Under the pieces are notes generated by a model. It was given only the letters and a program-made list of their open reading frames with translations, had not been told where the DNA came from and ran no database searches. DNA of 5,285 nt from an uncultured cyanobacterium (GTDB lineage Bacteria > Cyanobacteriota > Cyanobacteriia > Phormidesmidales > Phormidesmidaceae): assembly GCA_938029995.1 (NCBI GenBank), contig CALHGI010000696.1, positions 1-5,285 on the forward strand, written 5' to 3'. Both the position numbers and the translations under genes were made by a program. How positions within the stretch are numbered: the stretch's first letter is position 1; each line of letters begins with the position of its first letter. Shown here one piece after another: positions 1-4,808 of the stretch.

Positions 1-114
1 ACAGAATGGGGGACTGTGAAGATGAGCGATCACCCAAGGGCTTCTGTAAGGGGCCTTGAATGATGTCTGACTTGGAACACTCTTCTGCCATTACTTAGCC
101 CCCTGATATCGCTT

Positions 115-151
115 GTTTTAAATTCCTAACCGCCATGGCAGGGATTGAAAG
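115..151. repeat. Solitary CRISPR-repeat-like sequence, 37 bases
   Basis: The 37 bases begin GTTTTAAATTCC, have GCCATGGC as a central palindrome, and end GGGATTGAAAG. Length, the GTTT-like start and the GATTGAAAG/C-like end match the general style of cyanobacterial CRISPR repeats. Only one copy is visible: no second copy appears one spacer length away on either side, and there are no cas genes in the window. It may be an array remnant, an orphan repeat, or a chance resemblance. The last seven bases also form a 7-bp inverted repeat with CTTTCAA at 159-165. Confidence 0.3.
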
Positions 152-177
152 CAAGCAACTTTCAACTGAACATTGCG

Positions 178-204
178 CAAGCTTTGGAGGGCTTTCAAAG
201 CTTG
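178..204. repeat. Perfect 9-bp inverted repeat in the rpsN downstream region
   Basis: CAAGCTTTG at 178-186 is the exact reverse complement of CAAAGCTTG at 196-204, with a 9-base loop. It lies about 95 bases past the rpsN stop. Neither strand has a T-run after the stem, so it is not a classical intrinsic terminator. It could be a secondary 3'-end hairpin, an RNA-processing site or a protein-binding dyad. Confidence 0.45.
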
Positions 205-238
205 ATGGAAAATGACTAAAACTATATAACAAAGCTAA

Positions 239-271
239 GCGCCCTGTTCATACATTAGACAGACAGGACGC
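239..271 (-). terminator. Putative 3'-end hairpin/terminator of rpsN
   Basis: Read on the minus strand, a stem starts 27 bases after the rpsN stop. The arm GCGTCCTGT (271 to 263) pairs with ACAGGGCGC (247 to 239) across a 15-base loop. All nine positions pair in the minus-strand RNA if one G-U wobble is allowed. On the plus strand the same position is a C-A mismatch, so the structure favours the rpsN transcript. The sequence that follows is T-rich but interrupted (TTAGCTTTGTTATATAG), a weak tail of the sort often seen in cyanobacteria, where clear intrinsic terminators are uncommon. Confidence 0.45.
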
Positions 272-298
272 AAATTATCTAGCTATTGAAGTTGATAG

Positions 299-601
299 TT
301 ACCAACTAGACTTAACAACACCGGGCAATAGTCCCTGGTGGGCCATATCCCTGAGGGCATTCCGGCATAGACCAAAGTCACGGTAGTAACCATGGGGACG
401 CCCGGTCAACCAGCAGCGGTTGTGCAAACGTATGGGTGAACTATCCCGGGGCAGCTGTTGAATTTTGCGATGGATTTCCAGCTTCTGCGCTTGGGAGCCA
501 GCAGCCTTAAACTCCTTCATAAGCGCCTCGCGCTTAGCTGCATATTTTGCAACCATTTTTTCGCGCTTATGCTGGCGCGCAATCATGCCTTTCTTAGCCA
601 T
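299..601 (-). CDS. rpsN: 30S ribosomal protein S14
   Basis: S14 is a small-subunit ribosomal protein that binds 16S rRNA in the head of the 30S particle and takes part in late assembly. The 100-residue product is complete. The N-terminal half is strongly basic ([15 protein letters not shown]), and the C-terminal half carries the S14 signature: [20 protein letters not shown] at about residues 58-77, followed by [13 protein letters not shown] and the terminal KSSW. It has only two cysteines (63 and 79) and lacks the CxxC pairs of the short zinc form, so this is the long zinc-independent type typical of cyanobacteria and plastids. The ATG start gives the canonical MAKK opening. An AGGA lies 13 bases upstream, rather far for a strong ribosome-binding site. 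The gene stands alone outside the large S10/spc ribosomal cluster, with its own promoter candidate. Identification is secure. Confidence 0.98.
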   Translation of the reverse strand: MAKKGMIARQHKREKMVAKYAAKREALMKEFKAAGSQAQKLEIHRKIQQLPRDSSPIRLHNRCWLTGRPHGYYRDFGLCRNALRDMAHQGLLPGVVKSSW

Positions 602-640
602 TGGGCTGGTGGTTTCCTATAGGGTCCGATATCGATCACA

Positions 641-676
641 GTCTCTAATCTTAGAGGACATCATCGTTTTTGGCAA
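641..676 (-). promoter_or_regulatory. Sigma70-like promoter candidate for rpsN with palindromic -10 region
   Basis: On the minus strand, TTGCCA (676 to 671, 5 of 6 matches to TTGACA) is followed after exactly 17 bases by TAAGAT (653 to 648, 4 of 6 matches to TATAAT). Transcription would start near 641, giving a leader of about 40 bases before the rpsN ATG. The -10 box lies inside the dyad CTCTAA-TC-TTAGAG (643-656). That could be an operator, or a small hairpin straddling the start site. The promoter call comes from spacing and box matches only. Confidence 0.45.
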
Positions 677-741
677 AAATGTTTTATGGCACGATGGGTT
701 GGGAGGCTAAATCCATCGGTTAGAAGGCGGCCGCAGCATGA

Positions 742-795
742 ATCCGTCGATTAAATAATGCCCATTATCGTTATGGGACAGTGCATCCGACGGAT
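742..795 (-). terminator. Nested hairpin in the nth-rpsN gap, likely nth 3' end
   Basis: ATCCGTCG at 742-749 is the exact reverse complement of CGACGGAT at 788-795. Inside lies a second stem, CCCAT at 761-765 with ATGGG at 773-777, and the two stems are separated by near-equal internal loops of 11 and 10 bases. It lies 76 to 129 bases past the nth stop and upstream of the rpsN promoter candidate, so it most likely belongs to the nth transcript as a 3'-end or processing structure. There is no U-run after it. A role as part of a longer rpsN leader is possible if transcription starts further upstream. Confidence 0.35.
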
Positions 796-870
796 ATATG
801 GGGGGGTAAGCTAGTGCAGCGTTAACGATAAAAATGGGGATGAGTCCTGATGCTTAGTCCTGCCAGACCA

Positions 871-1599
871 CTAGGGCTTTTTTGAAGAGGATTTTGTGGT
901 TTTCGCTGCGGTCTTTGCTTTGATTAGCTTGGGCCCAGACGGACACCATTCCAAGAGCTGGCAACGCTCACAGGCTGGGTTGCGGGCATCACATACGGCC
1001 CGGCCATGGTACACCAGACGAATGGACCAGTTCTCCCAATCTGCCTGAGGTAGCAGCTTCATGAGGTCTTGCTCAATTTTGACGGGAGCATCGTGCTTGG
1101 TGAGCCCCAGATGGTTAGTGATGCGTTTTACATGGGTGTCTACGGTCACACCGGCGTTGATCCCAAAGGCGTGGGCCAGCACTACGTTGGCGGTTTTACG
1201 AGCCACCCCCGGTAAGCTCGTTAAGCCATCCATGGATTGAGGAACTTCACCGCCAAAATCGAGAATAATTTTTTCGCAGGTAGCCCGAATATTTTTGGCT
1301 TTATTGCGATAGAAGCCGGTTGATTTAACGTATGACTCAATCTCGCCCACCTCAGCTTCGGCATAGTCCGTCACCGTGGGAAACCGCTCAAACAAAGCGG
1401 GGGTGACTATGTTGACCCGAGCATCGGTGCATTGGGCCGATAGCATGGTGGCGATTAACAGCTGTAGCGGATTTTCGTAGTCAAGGGAACAGGGAGCCTC
1501 AGGGTAAAGTTCCTTGAGGCATTCGAGGATCAGTAAAGCCCGGCGTTTTGGGGTTAGACGAGGGCGGCGCTTGGGGTGATGGGTCTGGACGGGGGGCAC
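871..1599 (-). CDS. nth: Endonuclease III (DNA glycosylase/AP lyase)
   Basis: Nth starts base-excision repair by removing oxidised pyrimidines from DNA and cutting the strand at the abasic site. The HhH-GPD fold is clear: LPGVARKTANVV at 129-140 is the helix-hairpin-helix, with Lys135 as the expected Schiff-base nucleophile, and VDTHVKR supplies the catalytic aspartate, Asp154. Cys203, 210, 213 and 219 give the exact C-x6-C-x2-C-x5-C pattern of the 4Fe-4S cluster, preceded by YHGR. At 242 residues it is longer than the E. coli enzyme (211), because of a basic N-terminal extension (RRPRLTPKRR) and a Lys/Ser/Thr-rich C-terminal tail. The start is GTG: no ATG occurs in frame before the upstream stop at 1672-1674, and no Shine-Dalgarno is visible. 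It follows rseP after 115 bases. The enzyme needs Fe-S delivery, which the NifU-like protein encoded nearby could provide (inference). Confidence 0.97.
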   Translation of the reverse strand: MPPVQTHHPKRRPRLTPKRRALLILECLKELYPEAPCSLDYENPLQLLIATMLSAQCTDARVNIVTPALFERFPTVTDYAEAEVGEIESYVKSTGFYRNKAKNIRATCEKIILDFGGEVPQSMDGLTSLPGVARKTANVVLAHAFGINAGVTVDTHVKRITNHLGLTKHDAPVKIEQDLMKLLPQADWENWSIRLVYHGRAVCDARNPACERCQLLEWCPSGPKLIKAKTAAKTTKSSSKKP

Positions 1600-1649
1600 G
1601 GAAATTGGAGACTTGTGGAAGAACTGAATGGGGCTTTGGTGAGATTCTA

Positions 1650-1696
1650 GGCCTTTACCCCTACCCCGATGTCATGCAGGCATAGGGGTAAAGGCC
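1650..1696 (-). terminator. Perfect 14-bp inverted repeat after rseP, possible terminator
   Basis: GGCCTTTACCCCTA at 1650-1663 is the exact reverse complement of TAGGGGTAAAGGCC at 1683-1696, with a 19-base loop. It starts 18 bases after the rpsP-side neighbour rseP ends, the usual position for a 3'-end hairpin, and lies 50 bases upstream of the nth start. No U-run follows, so termination could be incomplete; it may instead stabilise the rseP message or separate rseP and nth expression. It could also be a copy of a dispersed palindrome. Confidence 0.5.
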
Positions 1697-1714
1697 ATGG
1701 TTAGCCAAAGAAAA

Positions 1715-2809
1715 CTATTGAAAAACGTTCTGGAAAATTTCTAGGCGCGAAATATCACGGGCAATGAGCATGCCACCTAACCCTAGAAACAACAACAGAC
1801 CGGTTTGCATAACGCCTTCTTGGATGCGACGGGGAAGGGGTTTGCCAGCGAGGGCTTCGACCAGTAAAAAGGCTAACTGGCCACCGTCTAGGGCGGGCAG
1901 GGGCAGGATATTAATGATGGCCAGGTTTACACTGATCAAGGCAGTGAAGTGAAATAGCCTAATAAAATCGGTATCTACCATGGTCCGGCCTTGGTCAACG
2001 ATGCCAACGGGGCTCGATACTTGGCTAGACACTTCTGAAAAGTTGGTTGCTAGATCCAGAAACCCTTGGGCAACAAGGACAAATACATTCTGAAAGGCCT
2101 CGGCTGCCAGCTTTAGGATCTCCACTGGATTTCTGGAGCGTTTGTAGTTTGCCTTTTCATTGGGATATAGCTGGACACCAATGACGGGTTTGCCCTCAGG
2201 GGAAATATCTGGAGTAACGGTGAAGTTAAGCTCCTTTTTGCCCCGTTGGATTAGGAAATCAACGGGCTGATTGGGGCTTTTTTGAATGACATCAATCAGG
2301 GTCTGAACGTTTTCTTTGCCCTGGTTGAGGGGTTGGCCGTTAACGGAAAAAATAATATCCCCAGCCTTAATGCCAGCCTTGGCGGCGGGTGAGGTAGTGG
2401 ACACGACTTGGGGAATGATCACCCCAGGCTGGATTTCAAAGCCTTCGGGCACACCGACGCTAGTGAACTGAATCACAAAAACAAGGTATGCAAAGAGTAG
2501 ATTTGCAATTACCCCGGCACTCATGACAATGGCACGGTCCATAACTGGACGGTTTTGCAGTAAGTCTGGGTCGTCGGAGGCAAAGCCGCTATTGGGGTCG
2601 TCGTCGAGGGGGAACCCCACAAACCCACCTAGGGGCAACGCCCGCAGGGCGTATTCCGTACGTGAACCTTGGTACTTCCAGAGGATAGGACCAAAGCCGA
2701 TGGAAAAGCGGTTAACGTGGATGCTTTGCAGCCGAGCTGCCAAAAAGTGGCCTAACTCATGTACAAAAATTAGCAGCGCAATTACAGAGATCAGGGCCAG
2801 GGCAGACAT
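1715..2809 (-). CDS. rseP: RIP metalloprotease, site-2 protease family
   Basis: This is a zinc intramembrane protease that cuts membrane-anchored substrates, classically anti-sigma factors, after a first cleavage by another protease. HELGH at 17-21 lies inside the first membrane segment and supplies two zinc ligands plus the catalytic glutamate. LPALDGGQ at 304-311 in a later membrane segment supplies the third ligand, Asp308. Between them lie the membrane segment around MSAGVIANLLFAYLV (96-110) and one PDZ domain (about 128-200, with SPAAKAGIKAGDII). A last hydrophobic segment covers about 335-350. At 364 residues with one PDZ domain it matches the cyanobacterial/plastid form rather than the two-PDZ E. 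coli RseP of about 450 residues. The ATG places the HExxH motif at the usual distance from the N-terminus; no Shine-Dalgarno is evident. It follows serS after 94 bases and may be co-transcribed with it. Its substrate cannot be told from sequence. Confidence 0.96.
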   Translation of the reverse strand: MSALALISVIALLIFVHELGHFLAARLQSIHVNRFSIGFGPILWKYQGSRTEYALRALPLGGFVGFPLDDDPNSGFASDDPDLLQNRPVMDRAIVMSAGVIANLLFAYLVFVIQFTSVGVPEGFEIQPGVIIPQVVSTTSPAAKAGIKAGDIIFSVNGQPLNQGKENVQTLIDVIQKSPNQPVDFLIQRGKKELNFTVTPDISPEGKPVIGVQLYPNEKANYKRSRNPVEILKLAAEAFQNVFVLVAQGFLDLATNFSEVSSQVSSPVGIVDQGRTMVDTDFIRLFHFTALISVNLAIINILPLPALDGGQLAFLLVEALAGKPLPRRIQEGVMQTGLLLFLGLGGMLIARDISRLEIFQNVFQ

Positions 2810-2903
2810 AAATGGCAGTAAAAAAGAATAGGTGGGGAAAAGCGATGTGATTCGTTACTAAACACCATTCTACCGTTCTGGTTCAAGAGGTGTGGGGAAT
2901 CGT

Positions 2904-4190
2904 CTAAAGGAACTCCCGACCCAGGTAGGTTTGGAGCACATCGGGTACTTTAACACTGCCGTTGGGTTGCTGATAGTTTTCGAGAATGGCGGCCATGGTA
3001 CGCCCGATGGCAAGGCCCGAACCATTGAGGGTGTGGACAAACTGGGTTCCTTTTTGTCCGGGGACTTTGAAGCGAATATCGGCACGGCGGGCTTGGAAAT
3101 CAACACAGTTGGAGCAACTGGAAATTTCGCGGTAGCGGTTGGCCGAGGGTAGCCACACTTCTAGGTCGTAGGTTTTTGTGGCTGAAAAACCCATGTCACC
3201 CGTGCATAGGGCGAGCACCCGATAGGGCAGCTTGAGCTGCTGCAGGATATCTTCGGCGTCTTTGGTGAGGGCTTCGAGTTGGTCAAATGAGGTGTCTGGG
3301 TGGACAAACTTGAACATTTCCACCTTGTTGAACTGGTGCAGACGAATGAGACCACGGGTGTCGCGACCGTAGCTGCCTGCTTCACGGCGGAAGCAGGGGG
3401 TGTATGCACAGTAGTTGATGGGTAGCTCATCCTCAGTGAGGATTTCGCCACGGTGCATGTTGGTGAGGGGCACCTCGGCGGTGGGGGTGAGCCACAGGTC
3501 GTCGTCGGCACATTTAAAGCTGTCTTCGGCAAACTTGGGCAGTTGGCCCGAACCAGTGAGGGAGGCGGAGTTGACCAGGATGGGGGGCAAAACTTCGGTA
3601 TAGCTCGATTGGGTATGGCGATCGAGCATGAACTGGATCAGGGCTCGCTCGAGGGCGGCACCGGCACCGATGAGGGTAACAAAACGGCTCTGGGCAATTT
3701 TGACCGAGCGCTCAAAGTTCATGATGCCTAGCTTTTCTCCCAGTTCGTAGTGGGGGAGAAAACTATCGCCCTGGGGAATTAGGTCATCGCCCCAGCGACG
3801 GACTTCCACATTGTCGTCCTCGGTTTTGCCCTCGGGGGTGCTGTCGTTGGGCAGGTTGGGCAGGGTGAGTAGTATGTTGTGGATTTTGAGCTTGAGCTCT
3901 TTTTCTTTGGGCTCTAGCTCGGCGAGTTCTTTTTTGACTTGATTGCCTTTGTCTCGGAGGGCTTTGACTTCGTCGCCCTTGGGATCGGCACCGCCTTTGA
4001 TCTTGATGCCGACGGTTTTGCCGATTTCGTTACTGTTGGCCTGGAGCTGCGATCGCACCCCCTCCAATTCCCTTTGTTCACTATCCAGCATCTGCAGCTC
4101 AGATAGGGACTGAGCATAGTCGCCGCTGCGCTTAGCTAAGGCCGCTGCCACTTGGTCAGGATTTTGTCGAATCAGCTTTAGATCAAGCAC
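2904..4190 (-). CDS. serS: Seryl-tRNA synthetase
   Basis: This cytoplasmic class II aminoacyl-tRNA synthetase charges tRNA-Ser, and tRNA-Sec where present, with serine using ATP. The N-terminal part (about 1-110) is the tRNA-binding arm, a long helical coiled coil rich in Glu, Lys, Leu and Gln. The catalytic core follows: LTPTAEVPL (234-242) carries the serine-binding TAE, motif 2 is [20 protein letters not shown] (267-286), and motif 3 is [13 protein letters not shown] (392-404) with the invariant Arg397. [16 protein letters not shown] (354-369) is also typical. The length, 428 residues, is normal for bacterial SerRS. The start is GTG, giving [11 protein letters not shown], which fits the family N-terminus; an in-frame TGA at 4197-4199 excludes an earlier start. 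No Shine-Dalgarno is visible. A HIP1 site lies within the coding region at 4049-4056. Identification is secure. Confidence 0.98.
   Translation of the reverse strand: MLDLKLIRQNPDQVAAALAKRSGDYAQSLSELQMLDSEQRELEGVRSQLQANSNEIGKTVGIKIKGGADPKGDEVKALRDKGNQVKKELAELEPKEKELKLKIHNILLTLPNLPNDSTPEGKTEDDNVEVRRWGDDLIPQGDSFLPHYELGEKLGIMNFERSVKIAQSRFVTLIGAGAALERALIQFMLDRHTQSSYTEVLPPILVNSASLTGSGQLPKFAEDSFKCADDDLWLTPTAEVPLTNMHRGEILTEDELPINYCAYTPCFRREAGSYGRDTRGLIRLHQFNKVEMFKFVHPDTSFDQLEALTKDAEDILQQLKLPYRVLALCTGDMGFSATKTYDLEVWLPSANRYREISSCSNCVDFQARRADIRFKVPGQKGTQFVHTLNGSGLAIGRTMAAILENYQQPNGSVKVPDVLQTYLGREFL
4049..4056. repeat. HIP1 palindrome GCGATCGC within serS
   Basis: This is the octamer GCGATCGC, the highly iterated palindrome that is over-represented in many cyanobacterial genomes. 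It lies in the region encoding the SerRS coiled-coil arm. It supports the cyanobacterial assignment; no local function is implied. Confidence 0.85.
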
Positions 4191-4226
4191 TGTGGTTCAC
4201 CGAGTTTTCCCAGTAAATCAGGATAT

Positions 4227-4314
4227 CATCCCCTCCCCCTAAATCCCTCTCCCCAGGAAGAGGGACTTTGAATCTGACGCTCCTGCTCCCTGGGGGAGAA
4301 GGGATTGGGGGATG
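4227..4314. repeat. Palindromic dispersed repeat (CCCTCTCCC family), MITE-like
   Basis: The element opens with CATCCCC and closes with a mirrored GGGGGATG, so the whole 88 bases form a long imperfect inverted repeat. Each half also folds on its own: TCCCTCT (4244-4250) with AGAGGGA (4259-4265), and CTCCC (4286-4290) with GGGAG (4294-4298). The ATCCCTCTCCC / GAGGGACTTTGAATCT / GGGAGAAGGGATTGGGGGATGAG style is known to me as a high-copy intergenic repeat in filamentous cyanobacteria; only one copy is in this window. It ends four bases from the NifU-like stop codon, so in that transcript it would form a strong 3' structure and may separate it from serS. Confidence 0.65.
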
Positions 4315-4318
4315 AGAG

Positions 4319-4558
4319 TTATACAACCTGGGCGATTTCAGCGATTTCAGGAATAAATTCCCGTAGGCGGCGCTCGATCCCCATGCGCAGGGTCATGGCG
4401 GAGCTAGGGCAAGAACCGCAGGCACCTTGAAGACGTAGTTTAACCACGGGGCCATCGATTTCCACCAGCTCAACGTTGCCACCATCGGCCATCAGGTAGG
4501 GGCGGAGCTCGTCAAGTACTTTTTCTACGTTGTCGTTGGTTAGGGCTAGGGTTTCCAT
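4319..4558 (-). CDS. nfu: NifU-like Fe-S cluster scaffold, single Nfu domain
   Basis: This small soluble protein assembles or carries Fe-S clusters and passes them to target proteins. The 79 residues are a single Nfu domain, equivalent to the C-terminal domain of Nif[25 protein letters not shown] (11-34) followed by [17 protein letters not shown] (41-57), in which Cys47 and Cys50 form the CxxC motif that holds a cluster between two subunits. The C-terminal [13 protein letters not shown] is also typical. There is no IscU-like domain, no ferredoxin-like domain and no transit or signal peptide. Cyanobacteria encode such short proteins, related to the plastid CnfU proteins, for general Fe-S maturation including photosystem I and ferredoxin; this is family knowledge, not shown here. 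The ATG start is the only fitting one; no Shine-Dalgarno is seen. It stands between a WD40 gene and serS, each with structured gaps, so it may be its own transcription unit. Confidence 0.95.
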   Translation of the reverse strand: METLALTNDNVEKVLDELRPYLMADGGNVELVEIDGPVVKLRLQGACGSCPSSAMTLRMGIERRLREFIPEIAEIAQVV

Positions 4559-4603
4559 AGTGTTGGTTGGTTATTAGAAGATTGAAACAGCTACTTCAAT
4601 ACT

Positions 4604-4654
4604 AGCTTTTGAGTCGAAAAGCTTGGTCTTAAGTTATTCAATAGGTGGTATCAA
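4604..4654 (-). promoter_or_regulatory. Weak promoter candidate and 7-bp dyad upstream of the NifU-like gene
   Basis: On the minus strand, TTGATA (4654 to 4649, 5 of 6 matches to TTGACA) is followed after 17 bases by TAAGAC (4631 to 4626, only 3 of 6 to TATAAT). Just downstream, AGCTTTT at 4604-4610 and AAAAGCT at 4617-4623 form a perfect 7-bp inverted repeat with a 6-base spacer, located where the message would begin. The dyad could be an operator, a leader hairpin, or the 3' hairpin of the WD40 transcript some 190 bases past its stop. The dyad is certain, the promoter is tentative. Confidence 0.25.
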
Positions 4655-4808
4655 TTTTTGCCGTTACTGAAACGAACCGAGGGCAGCGCCAACGTTAAAC
4701 ATGGCAACCCGAACCATTGGCAGGAGACCTGATGAAGGGTAACGGTGACGATTCATCTCGTTTAACCCGATTAATGGCCCCATCCTCAATCCTAGTCTTG
4801 ACAGCCCC

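Larger units (their letters stand above)
1..298. other. Intergenic region downstream of rpsN, no gene supported
   Basis: This stretch lies beyond the 3' end of rpsN and reaches the left edge. All frames are broken by stops within short distances. The longest edge-open frames are about 20 codons on the plus strand (stop at 61-63) and about 30 codons on the minus strand (bases 1-90, no ATG), and neither resembles a known protein end. No tRNA cloverleaf was found. The region holds three structured items listed separately: a CRISPR-repeat-like sequence, a perfect 9-bp inverted repeat, and a hairpin close to the rpsN stop. A neighbouring gene may begin or end just outside the window. Confidence 0.6.

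Noticed and set aside
465..710. Plus-strand open frame of 81 codons across rpsN and its promoter
   Set aside because: It lies mostly antisense to the strongly conserved rpsN and shows no family likeness or start signal.
800..806. Run of seven G residues after nth
   Set aside because: It is intergenic and affects no reading frame; a simple homopolymer with no supporting structure.
843..862. Direct repeat AGTCCTG twice, with a CTGATG resembling a hammerhead core
   Set aside because: The 7-base repeat is short enough for chance, and the hammerhead GAAA strand and flanking stems are missing.
2892..3152. Plus-strand open frame opposite serS
   Set aside because: It is a shadow of serS: it overlaps conserved SerRS coding sequence, resembles no protein family, and the antisense frame is explained by codon composition.
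4191..4226. Possible T-box or other leader controlling serS
   Set aside because: Only 36 bases separate the start from the dispersed repeat, with no T-box sequence, antiterminator or terminator structure.
4694..4766. GTTAAAC / GTTTAAC inverted repeat between the WD40 and NifU-like genes
   Set aside because: The arms are only 7 bp and 59 bases apart, too weak to separate from chance.
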